64,000 bases of DNA from assembly GCF_041296385.1 (NCBI RefSeq), contig NC_091014.1, positions 49,866,078 to 49,930,077 on the forward strand. The letters are read 5' to 3'. Of this stretch, positions 1 through 11,853 are shown in pieces. Source of the stretch: Aphelocoma coerulescens. Lineage: Eukaryota; Chordata; Aves; Passeriformes; Corvidae. Made by a program: the position numbers and the translations under genes. The number at the start of each line of letters is the position of its first letter. Within the stretch, counting starts at the first letter, position 1. The notes under the pieces are model-generated. The model was not told where the DNA came from. It searched no databases and saw only the letters and a program-made list of their open reading frames with translations.

Positions 1-3000
1 TGTAGTTTTTTTGAAAGATTTTCCAAAAGGGCAAGATTTTAAAGAGAACATAGAAAACCTGAATTATGTCAGCACTGTGCAATACACAAGTATAAAGCTT
101 TCCCAGCTTGCCTGTGCAGCACCAGTCAGGGCTTTCCACGCCTTTGCATACACAGGGTAACTAAAGAGCATATTCAAATCACAGCGACCAAAATGGGAGA
201 AGCAAAGACAGGAACTGGAGGCAAAAATCTGTGAACTGACCATCAACCCCACCCAGAATACAAGTCATTGAGAAATACCAGGAATTCCAGCTAAAATGAT
301 GTATAGCTGCATGAATGCCTTTTGGAGCTCTCTCTGAAATAGAATTGCAAAACTATGCTTAATCTGGCCTTTAATTTTGTGGAGACAATGAACAGGGGTT
401 TGTCGTAATGTACATGTTTTAATGACCGGTAAAGACAGACTAGGAAACATGGCATTAATATTTTGCATGACAGCACACCAAACGCAGCCAGAGTTGCAAA
501 AGAAAACCTTTAAATCATAAAGTTTCCAGTGCAGCTTTGACATCCTTTAGTTTATTCTTTATAATGTACTCTTCAAGTAAAAGATCTCGTTAACTTACTC
601 TCATCTGACTTCGTGCTATTCAGCATTCAGAGTTTTCTCCCTCTTCATTAATCATTCCCCCCCATTCAGGAAGTTAACACAATCTGCTCTTCTGTCACAG
701 CTCCCCTTTCGACTTTTGGAATGGAAGCGTCCTGGGGGGACATTTTTACTCACCTCCAGATCTGTTCCCTATACATGTCTACACTATGGGTCTACTGTTA
801 CTGTCCTTACTTCTACTTACTGCTCCATTGTACTCTCCCTCTCCCAAATGTTATGCCTTCCAGTCCCCAAGATCCTGACCTCCAATTTTCCTATTCAGCT
901 CCCCCATGTCCCAAGGAAACTTAAAGAGTCAAAGCTGACCAGTAATTTGAAACTCAGAAGACTAAACCCAAAAGTTTCTTTTTTCTTCTCGTATTTTTCT
1001 CTTTTTTATTTTTGTTCTTTCTCACCTAACCTCAGAGCTGTGCAAACTCTGCTTCCTATTTGACTTGAAAATACTGTAAGCGCATGAATCCCTGGGCTTT
1101 TAATGCCTTGTCACAAATCACACACCTGGCCAATAGAAACAGATAAAGTAATAAAAACATGTATTGTTTTCAATGCAAAATTTGATGAAAAGTAGTTCCT
1201 TACTACAAACATTCCAGAACAACTTGTTATGTTGTTGGATGACTATTTGTCTAATAACACAGCAAATGGAAGAATGGATTCAACTCTTGTGTTTGATCTA
1301 AAAGACTTCCAACCCACTTCTTTCAAAGAAAGTATAGAATTCTACAAGTGCTGTACGACTGAGCAAGAAACAATGCAAGACGGCTAAGACCAGAAAAGGA
1401 AGAGAACGTGCCTGTGAACAAGGCATCCATAGTCCTGCTCTCCAGATTGCACTGGTATTCTTTTCTGCATTGTACATTGGTGGCTGTACAACGCAGAAAC
1501 AATACTAGAAGGGATCATTGACTGATTATTAGCACTTTATCTGGGAGACTATAAAACCAATGTTGAAACTCACCTCTATGCCATGGACAGAACTGAACAT
1601 CACTCTTCCAGATGAAGCCTTTATTGTCAAGTTATTGCATTAAAAAGCAAGCATCCACACTACCCTTACACTAAATAAAATTTGTGAGCCCCACTCTTTC
1701 AAACAGTAGAGGTTGGCACTTAAAATTCAGGAAAGAATTCCAGGCTGTGGATTCTGGATAGAAAGACACTTCCTTCTGCAGTCCCAAATCAACCTTAACC
1801 TCATTTAGCCAGAGCAGCACTACACTTGGTTTGGCTCTCTTGAAAAGAGCCAATTGTTAAAAAAATGCTTTGAAATACACTATGCTTCCTGATGCCTTCT
1901 CTTTCCCAAGCCCATGCTATCTTCAGGAGGTGGCTCCTGATGCTCCTTTCTCCATCTTCCTAAGTTTATGATCCATAAGTTACTATTTAAATCAGAAATT
2001 CCCCAGTCTTGGCCTCCTATTTCTCTGAACAATAGCATGATGCAAAAAAAGCAGATGTCTCCTAGCAGACAGTGCCTTTGCAGAATCTCCCTAAAGGTCA
2101 CAAAGTGGCATGACTTGGGGTTTGGAAACTTTTCAGATTGCTGAACTGCATGAAGTTGAAAAGCCTTCAACAGTCATTGTCTCTGGAATTGACATTTGTT
2201 CTGGAAATGGCACTGTCTAGCACATCAGCAACAGGGACCTAACTTCTACACCTCTTCAGAGATAGAGCCAGCAATGAAAGTTGGGAAAAACCTGCTGATT
2301 TGAATCTGAAGTAACTGCTCCTTCATGGAAGCACACCAGGTGTGATTCCAGCCCTCTGTTGGAGCTGGTAACAGAGAAACACTCAGTCCAGTAGGTAAAA
2401 AGAGTAAAGAGTCTGTACTCCAGTGTCACAGACTCCTGTGCTGCCCATACTTCCACAGGGTCTTGGCATGTGCAGTGGAAACAAATGTGAGACGAACAAA
2501 TGCAGACAACAGACACGAACCCACTTGGCCTATTGAGATTCTTACAGAAGCTTCCCACGGAGGAGAAAACTTAAGTCAGAAAAAGCTGCAAGAATCTCTC
2601 TTCTTTAGAACATATCCAAGGAATCTATTTCTGACTCTCCACATCTATATACATCCTCACTTCTTTCTCTCTGTATCTTCGTGTTCTTACACATAAATAT
2701 TCATTTAAGTTTCTTCAATCATCACCGTACTGTCACACATCTTCCATGACTATGCTTGCTGGTCCTGCCCCAGCAGGCTGGGGAGCAGTTTGGCAGCATT
2801 TACCTTTGAAATAATTTTCAGAGCTAAACGTATCTCTTCACTTTAGTGCTTCTTCCCAATTATTCTTTCATGACTCCTTACAGAGCATGTGTATTTTCAT
2901 ATCACCCATGTACTACATAGGGAGCCTAAACACAAAGGGAAGGCAGTACCTGCCCAAAACTAAAAGACATTGTATCAAAAATGGAAGCAACTTCAATTTT

Positions 3001-4500
3001 TTTGAGGCAAGGCATCCAGGCAGCAACTGAACAGACTGAATCACCCTAAAATGCACTAAAAAATGAAATGGATGCTTTAGAACAAACAGGAAAATCTCAC
3101 AGCAGAGTCCTCTCCATACAGATCTATATAGTTGGGTTCACTGTAGGGGAAAACATGTTCTGCCCTCCATCCTAACTTTGTGTTGGGAGTGCACACCCAT
3201 CTTCTTGATTACAGTTTTCTCTGAAAGAAAAGCTGGATGCCCTAGTAGGAGAGCACCATAAAATGCTTTTAACAGTCCCCAACTTTGAAGATTTGTTTTC
3301 ACATATAGTTCAATATAAAATATATGAAATATCAAAAAAATATATTGCCTGATTTACCTTTATATTTCCCTGTCACAGAAATTACAGATTTAGTGTCTGA
3401 ATATTTTCTCTTCATATTGTATTTCATTTAGGCCTGAGCAGACGGGTTTATATGGAATACATTTTCTGCAAAATAGCAGCTGAGAAGATTTAAATAGCAG
3501 TTAGCACCTAAATTCAGAGAGACACTAGACAAGTGTCTAAAAATGCTTAAATGGGATCAGTACCTTGTTCAGACTGAATTCAATATGAGTTATATATCTA
3601 AGCATTCAAACATCTAGAAGGGCTTTACAAAAGTATCTACTGCATTTCAGGGCAGCTACGCATCTTTGTAAATCTCATTTTGTCTCTATATATCGTAATA
3701 AATCCTCCAAAACATGAAAGTCCTTAACTCGCCACGGTTTTCCTTGCATAAGTGAGCATAATTTTTCATAATTAATGAAAAACATTAACTGAAATTTAGA
3801 ACATAGCGGTTTTCCTTTGTCCTCTCCTTTACTCCCTGGGCAATCACATTTATTTAGTATCATGATTTAAATTTAAGCCTAAACTAGCTGAAACCAGGAA
3901 ACCTACTGAGGAAGAGAATTCAATTTTTAGAAAAAGCCTTGTTACAGTAAAGAAAAAATTAATCCTAGAGTACTTTATTCATAATATTAGTAGCAATGAA
4001 GTCATCTTCAACTGTAGTTGGAAATCACTGAAGTGTCACAACCACTATTTCTGTATTAGATCAGTCTTCAATGCCATTAGGCTACTGAGAAAGCTATATA
4101 GTAATAAAATGTGTAAGAAAAATAACTGAGGATGTTTAGATGGTTCTTTTGGGGGCATATCTGATCAGATTCTGTTAACATTTGCTATTCAGTATAGAAT
4201 TGAACATACTGATCTCCACTGATTTCTCAAAAAACCCCTTCCTCACCCTCCCCATGCTCAAAACAAGTAACCTGAATGTATTAGTGGTGACATAAAAAGC
4301 CTTTCTGAGGCGTGGTAAGCAATACCTTTGTAAATGAAGTGAACATTACATTCTAAATCTGTAAGAAGCACATATTATTTTTTTTTTATTATAATGTTAA
4401 CCTTGTACTATTCTCACTGTTTTACTATTTTTTTCTTGAATGTGCCATAAATAAATCAGATGTAACTGAATATATTGTCCTTGTATCCCATCTTACTTAC
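1..4500 (-). other. ANKS1B intron 8 (3' part missing)
   Basis: This is non-coding sequence downstream of exon 8 in the gene's direction, continuing past the window edge. It opens with the donor gtaagt at 4495-4500. No exon with splice borders, CR1 tail, SINE or long microsatellite was recognised. Short open frames here show no family resemblance and differ between strands without codon pattern. A weak CR1-tail-like phrase near 1300 (acttccaaccca) is too short to call. Confidence 0.8.
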
Positions 4501-4676
4501 TACATTAAGCTTGGTTTGGCTTCCACTGGTCATAAGATCTTCCTCTGATACTTTACTAAAATTTTCCAGATAATGGTCTGATAGAGTATGAGACAGATCT
4601 TCAAAAGAGTATTCCTTTTCTTGGCACAATTTGATTTCATCTAAGAGCTTTGATAATTCTCCAGTCACAGCTTCAC
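4501..4676 (-). CDS. ANKS1B: ANKS1B exon 8 (start of the inter-domain region)
   Basis: This 176-bp exon follows acceptor gtctgtttttaaag and ends at the donor GTA|gtaagt. Two bases complete serine, then 58 codons read EAVTGELSKLLDEIKLCQEK, YSFEDLSHTLSDHYLENFSK (after one E) and VSEEDLMTSGSQTKLNV. The stretch GELSKLLDEIKLCQEKxYSFEDL is a hallmark of ANKS1B and is nearly identical to the recalled human sequence. The last dozen residues differ (human GKNGSQSVRTSS). A branch-site-like ctaat and tactgac lie 25 to 35 bases upstream of the acceptor. The donor could in principle shift by 3 to 4 bases, because gtagtaagtaag holds overlapping GT sites. gtaagt at 4495-4500 is the best fit and keeps phase 0. 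Confidence 0.93.
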
Positions 4677-7600
4677 CTTTAAAAACAGACACACCATTAG
4701 TCAGTAATTGGAATACCAGGAGTAATTTATGCCTAAAAAGGAAATGCACATTCTTTAAACTTTATTGAATATCTTTTATTTTCCGTATCTTATCTTCTAA
4801 AAAATTATCTTCATGCACCATTCTCTGCTCAAAAATAATGGTATCTCGTTCCAGGATTGGAATTTGCTAGAGGCAATCTACATACTTCTGCATTGCCCTA
4901 TACCTTGCATTTAATTAGGATGAATACATACTTACCCTTTCTCTGTTTTCTACTCCCGAAAATTTCTAGAAATAGCAACTATCCAAGAATATAAAAAAAT
5001 CCAGCAAAGTTTCTACAAACCTACAAAATCAATATCCCATACTCTGCATTGGGTTCATGTTTGCTGCTGTAATTAATTAATACACTACATAAGCTCCATA
5101 AACTGTGAGTGACTAAGAATGCATATCTCCCCCATCAAAGCAGCTATGCTTTATGAATAATTCTTGTTCACTCTCCCAGGATTAAATGAAATGGTGGAAG
5201 AATATACTGGGCAAACCCCACACATTTAAAACATGCCTCCCTACAGCAGTCTATCAGAAACCCACATTCTGCATTGTGTTTTGTGTTTTCTCCTTAATTT
5301 ATCAGATTTCTTAGTCAAGAAATCTACCAGAACAGTAAGACAATATTGGAAATAGCAGCAGTAATAAGCACTAAAATCACACTGAGTGCTAACCGTTCTG
5401 CAAATAGTCTACTGGCAGCAGCAAAGCCTCCACAGACTGAAAAGCTGCTCATTATGATCAACCACACTGGGTTCTGATTATCTGCTGTGTGTGTGTTACA
5501 CAGCTACCTTTAGTAATTGCAATGAAAAATGAAAAAGCCAAGGGTTTCCAGGAGCAAGTAAGAAACCCCATTTCTTAACTAGGTTTACAACCATCATATT
5601 GGTGGAAACTACAGCGCTTAGACTTGATAAAATACAGATGCTTCCATGTTACTCCATCTTTGAAAATAAAATGCTGTAAAGGGAAAACAGAGTGAGCATA
5701 TTAAGCTCAGCATACATAAAACAGATTTAAGTACACTCGCATAACTAAAGAGTCCACTGGCAAGACTGTATCTGCCTGGTGTACAGCTCTGTTTCATTTC
5801 TTTTTCATAGTTACTGTTTGCTATGCTAAGTAAACACTAATACTCAAAAATATATTTCAAGTTATTACCATGGCCAGTTATTACCAAAATTTTCAGAGAT
5901 AAGAACAGTTCTTAATTAAAAGCATTTAATTACCTTTTAATATCTAACAGAAATTTTGCATTCAAAACTCTTGCTACTCTTAGTCAATGGTAGCTTTGCA
6001 TGAAACTTGTAAATTAAGCAAAAATATAATCAGGTTCATTTATACTCTGCTTTTTTAATTAGAAAATTGAAATTTTTCCAGATTAATATTATAACTAAAA
6101 ATTGGAAGAAAAATACCTAAATATTAAAAACTATTCTAAAATCATGATACATTGTGCTATAAAGAAACAGAACCACTGCTTCCTACAAAACTATGTTCAT
6201 TTCCCCAGTCCCATATTCTCCCACATATGGCCTGCAGGATGTCTTACTGGGCAAGAATGAATTCTGTGTGACAAAACTGAAATGACCTGGGTGAGAGTGC
6301 ACTAGCTGACTGGCTGACTGCAGCCAGAATACATAAAAAACACATTTTGCCTATTTCTTTCAGGGCAGGGTCTAATTAGGGTCTTTCTCCTCTATCCAGC
6401 TCCCTATTTTCATGAAAGTCACAGAAAGGTAATTGATAGTGCTATCCCTCTTCCAAAGTTGGTTTAAATTATTTGAAATTAGATTGTCAGAGAATGGCAG
6501 ACAGATTGATGAGAAGCACAATAAAGTACAATTTCTTTTCTTTAGCATCAGATTACACAACAGACAAGCAAAATCCAGCTAGCATATTTTACATTATTTA
6601 TACCTTGTAAGAGGAAATAAGGAATGTGAGATCATGACCTTATTGTTAAGAAGCAAAACATATTTTAAAAATATTTCCTACTTAATTTCAGGACAGACAC
6701 TTCTATTGCATATGGTAGTTGGCTTCACAATCCCACTAATCTCAAAGGAACCATTTATCTTCACACACCACATATGCGTTAAGTACCCCAATGGGAAACA
6801 TCCTTGGGACTATAGCAGTTGTTCACTATCACCATGACAATCATAATCTGACATGCATCAGGAAGTTTTTTTTTCTCATGAATGAAAACTCTCCCAGTGA
6901 ACATGTTAAAGAAAAAAAGAACATGTTAAAAAAAACCAAAAAAACCAAACCAAAACCACAAGAAACCACTACCGAACAAAGTAACACCACAACTCACAGA
7001 ACAAAACCAAGGACAGGGTTAGTTATTTGCCAGCAGTCAATTACATTCAGTCTGGATGATTACTGAAGGCAGAAGTCAGGTTTGGTTCTACAGGAGGATG
7101 ATTTTCATGAAAGAGCAGGATGACACCACACTCAGGAAAGGCCCTGTTTTAGTGGCTGTGGTGTGTAAATGGTGAAAGAACATAAAATGAAAGCACATGC
7201 ACACAACAGTGACTGCCGCAGTGTATGAAAGCTGTGTTAGAAGATTAATGGAAGAGCAGTAGACTTGTGACCTTTGAAAGAAGCTTCCAAAATGTAAAAC
7301 AACTGGTAGATGCACTCATTGAGAAAGATGAAGTAAATTCAGTTTTTAAGCCGAATGTGAACAATGCCTGCAGAGTATTTCAACATACTTAGAATTTTTT
7401 GTTTTACTTGATTATGAAATGGATAAGGTCAGCTGAATTAAAAATATTTAAGATCAAACAATGTAGTACATTGTAATCCATGACTTGTCCTTTCTGAAAA
7501 TACAGTTCCTTGCTTTTGTGTATGACATGGATTACAGTGTATGTAGTCAAGATAGGTAATTCATGGTAGAAAAAAACCTACTTGATATCAATAACTTTCT

Positions 7601-7694
7601 TAATCTTTTTTTTCCACTTTGTAAGTTTGTATGAATGTTAATAATAAAGAGAAATTCAGTGCAGCTTTTGCATTCACAGAGTACATGTATTTAC
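4677..7694 (-). other. ANKS1B intron 7
   Basis: This 3018-bp GT-AG intron is AT-rich, with no recognised element. An A/C-rich low-complexity patch (6922-6962, AAAACC-like units) explains the short lysine- and threonine-rich frame there. Nothing else stands out. Confidence 0.85.
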
Positions 7695-7805
7695 TTTTAG
7701 CCTTTGGAGACGGAGGAACTTCTGGGGACAAAACGCAAGACTGATGTTCTGCGCATTCCAGTGGGCGCTCCTCTGAAATACTTGCATTTCCTGTTTCCAT
7801 ATATT
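7695..7805 (-). CDS. ANKS1B: ANKS1B exon 7 (variable linker after the ankyrin repeats)
   Basis: This 111-bp exon has acceptor atctttaccttgcag (modest pyrimidine tract) and donor AAAA|gtaaat. After two bases completing glutamate it encodes 36 residues starting YMETGNASISEERPLECAEH and ending EVPPSPKAK, then one base of a serine codon. It is rich in E, S and P and looks disordered. Identity to recalled human ANKS1B is low in the middle: human has about 38 residues beginning YLEGVGRS. The ends and the KxKS border still match (bird PKAKS, human QKTKS). Phases fit both neighbours, and the frame is open, so it is called coding despite its divergence. Confidence 0.9.
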
Positions 7806-10800
7806 CTGCAAGGTAAAGATACACATGCACTTAAAAGACTGAATTAAGGAGGTTTATTTCAATCAAAAGTATATTTGCTACTTCATTTTACATAAAAGCC
7901 TTTTCAAATTTTCATATTACCACCCTGTAATTATTCATAAACATTGCTGCCAGGCAATCATTTGTTGAAAATACTGTAAAACACTATAATGGCCAGTCCT
8001 CTAATCTGTGGAAATGGCTACAGAAATTTCGTTGTAAGGGTAATGAGTTCAGACTATCCCTGTGTTTTTCTTGTCTCCTTGAAATATCAATGTAACTGTT
8101 CCATTATATTATTACAGTTAAAAGAGACTTTTATTCTAAGTTTGTGGAGAGTTTTTAGTGAAGATATTCAGGATGTTCACAATACATACAAACACTGATA
8201 TTGTTAAGAAAACTAAATGTTCTGCTTGCAGCACAGATATAGTACATGAGAAAAAAAAGCAAACTTGAAAATTTAGTTAAAAACAGCAGTCTCAAAAGCA
8301 ATGTGCTAAAATTTCTGGGTTTTATCCTTAAAACTTCCCTTGCCCCATGTTCACAATGTTTACAAAGACAGAAAACCATGAAATAATGCATGTGCTAAAC
8401 TTCAATTTCATTCCTGTTCTTTTCATATAAATATCTACATTACTTTCATGTGCTTTTCTATACAAGCTACCTCAGTGGAAGACCAAAACCTTAATGAATT
8501 GCAGAGCAATAAAAAATAAGAAATTGATTTATGCAATAGTGGCACCTTTTTTTTCCAGCATAGTGACTGGTTCTCAATTCTGGCAGTTATTCTGCATCTG
8601 CATTTTCTTGAGTTTCTGAAGTTGCTTAAATAATTTCATTCTGATACCGATGGTAACCACAGTAGCACATGTTGCAACACACAGAGCAGCAAAGTACAAT
8701 AACTTCTTCCATAAATGTCACACTGAAGCACTAAGGAGTTTCTGGGAAGTGAAATCTCCCTCATTTAATTTCTACAGTCTACAATGCACTTGTTTAGTTT
8801 GCTGTTACTCATCATTAAATAACAAATCCCAAAACCCAAATACAATCTGTGATAAAATAGACATCTGAGAAATTGAAATTGGAAATGGCATAGAACAGCA
8901 TGCAGTTTCAAAATGCTTTGCAGATTGTTGGGGTATTTTGTTTTTAATTGTGTGATTTGAAAGTGCCATATATTAAATTTGATGGCTGGCAATGGTCCCT
9001 GGCATAATCCATCATAAATTTCTTTATATGAAAATGGGTACTTTATTTTGTGTTTGTGTGTATGTGTGTCGGTCTGAAAGCAAAGATGAGCTGTGAGAGA
9101 CTATGAGAAAACTAGTACCATGACAAAATGCACTGGAATGTTTTCCAGCTCTGTCAGCTATGGTATTTATCAAGCTAACGTGCAAGACAGAGGAGAGAGA
9201 AAAAGGAAGCCAGACCCAAAGAAAATTAAAAGAAAAAGGAATTAACGTCCAAAAAATGTTTGCTTGGTAATTATGCAACTGTTCAAAAGGAAATGTAATT
9301 CTATCAGGTGAATGTTACAATTACTAGATCAATACAGCTATGATTAGAAAAGGAAATAAAGGGAATATCGTGAAGAACTCTAACCTTGCTGTCACATAAC
9401 CATACAACATGGGTTTTAAAATATTTCTCTATTTTTATTCTCTGTCAGGCCCCACTTCCAGACCAATGCACTTACCTGCTGGAGGCTAGTTCTGAGGAAG
9501 AAATCCCAAGTTCAACATAAGTCTTAAATACTTACTTTAAAAAATGCAGAGTTCCTTCCAGAAAACCTTTACAAGTGGCTCACCCAAGGTATGGTACAAG
9601 AGGTTTACAACAGGCCAGCAGCATGCCAATGCTGTGAGTACAACCCTTGAAACTTCGGGCTTCTGTGGGACTTTTACTCCTAACTTGGTTTCATACTATT
9701 GAAAATTCTACCAGATGCATACAAGACAAAGACAGGGCCTCAGCTGCAACAGGCTTATAGTCTAGGTAAATGTATACTTACCCATAATATTGTCAAAGAA
9801 AGAAACACGAAACAGGTGATCTCTATCAAGAGCCAAAGAAAAAACACACAAAAGCACTGGATGCTTTCAGCAGCAGCTGAATTCTATTCACCTGCAGCTG
9901 GCTAGGAATTCATCTTCAAACCCTGCCCAAACTTACTGACTGCTGGGTGTTTGAGAGACTCTTCAGGCTGTATTATTTTTCTCAAAGCAAAAATGTAATT
10001 CAGAAAAAGCTAAGCTTAGTGAATTATACCACTCCAATACCAGAAGAGTTTCCCCATCTGTGGTTTCACACAACGTAAGAAGAAAACCCATCATCCCTAC
10101 AATAGGGGAGAGTAAAGGCTGTTTAGGACACAACCTGTTACATTCATAATGGGAAGAATGGACTATTTTATCTCTGTAAAAGTAAGTACTACTTTACTTT
10201 ACCCAAAATAGACCCTACAGCTCAGTGAGGATTAATACTAAGAGCTAAAAAAACTTTGTTTAGTAGGATTCTTTCCTGTAGTTACCAGATTTTATCAAAG
10301 CCCCACTCAACCGAAAGAGGGTTGTGCACAAAAAGTAATACCATAAAAATGGCCACACAGCAGTGGATATAACAACAGTGGGGAACATATACCAAGGAGG
10401 GAACAAGCTCTGGAAAGTTCAAACAGCTGGAACTCGAGCATTCTCAGTTTCTGTAACACCAACTAGGCCAAAGCCAAACAGACAGTAAAGACTAAACACA
10501 TAAGCAGAGAAACACAGCTGCCTCTCCACCATGAAGAGAGCATGGCCCAGCTCAGATAGAGCTGCTCCTGAACTTCCAAGGAGTGTAAAAGCACAACTTT
10601 CTTTAACTTCAGCTCCTCTTCGATCCTAATTTCTCAATGAGGTGATAGGGTTAAGACTTTTCCTTTATTTACAAACCTTGGCTTTTTGAGTAATGGTTAT
10701 ATTCACCTCAGAAAACTTTTTATTTTAATGGAAAATAAAAAACCCAAACAACTTTTTCAAAACATTTTTTTCCTTTAAATGAAGTATAAGCTCTTTTCTT

Positions 10801-11625
10801 TTGTTTTTAGACCCTACTTCAGCCATTCCATGGGGTAGATTCATATAGAGTGCGTCCTAGAACAATTTTTCCCCAAGGAGACCAAAAGGCTCTTTAACAC
10901 TCTAGAAAAACCAAAAAGGCCAAATTTGATCAGAATAAAAATCAGAACACTCACTTTTTCAAACAGAAGACTCTCCAAGTACCTAGATCAGAGAAATAAA
11001 ACACATAGAAACCACTCCTCTCCACAGCCAATGTCCCTGGAGGGGGGTGCTTACACCTCCTTCACTCCACATCTTCCTGAAGGGCAGCAATCTTCAGAAA
11101 ACCCTCTGCCCTCCCTAAGACTCTTCCAGAACCTGTCTGAGGATCTTACAACTCCACTGACTCCTGCCCCAGCCTGGAAGCTCTGAAAAAGTTCTTCCCA
11201 AAACAGCTCACTTGCTCCCATGGGAAGGAGCCCACCTGAGGCTTCATGACCCAATTCCTCTTCTCTTTACAGGACCAGCATTAGCAGAAAACTGACTGGT
11301 AACTACTATTGTCAGATGTGCCAAGATAACAGATGAGCTGAGATGGAGGCTGGTTCACTTCAGTCTCCTAAATTTCAGAGGACAATTTCTAAATGATTGA
11401 AGTTTAACTAAATCCCAGAGAAAGCTGAAATCAGTAGATGTTTTTGTGCATGTGTTCAGGGAAGATAACAGAAACAAGCACTGAAGTACTCCTATGATTG
11501 TGAGATAGGTAAGGGTGCAGCTAAACTTTCAGTCTTAACAACAGCAGTTAAATTAATTCATGAACACAGTTAATACTCTACAGCTTTTGCACAAGAGCCT
11601 ACAGAAGAAACTGAGAAGTCCCCAG

Positions 11626-11646
11626 AAAAACAAAACAAAACAAAAC
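11626..11646. repeat. (AAAAC)4 simple repeat
   Basis: Four units of AAAAC are followed by CTTAAAC, an A-rich microsatellite. Confidence 0.85.
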
Positions 11647-11836
11647 CTTAAACAACAGCAAAACCATAAACAATGAAGGGGGATTGAGATCTCAATTATT
11701 TTCGTCCCACACAGCTGTAATTAAATTCTTGACTGAAAACCTATCCCATTCTTCCAGTGAGGCTGGCCCCCTGCACTCAAGGGAATGGAAGATCTACTTG
11801 TCCACAGAAAGAGCAGAAGAGAGAGTGAGAATACAG

Positions 11837-11853
11837 AAAAAAAAAAAAAAAAA
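11837..11853. repeat. A17 homopolymer
   Basis: Seventeen consecutive A. It could be the decayed tail of an old retroposed copy, but no body was recognised to its left. Confidence 0.85.

Noticed and set aside
1290..1340. CR1-tail-like phrase (gatctaaaagacttccaaccca)
   Set aside because: Too short and lacks the octamer end and any upstream CR1 sequence.
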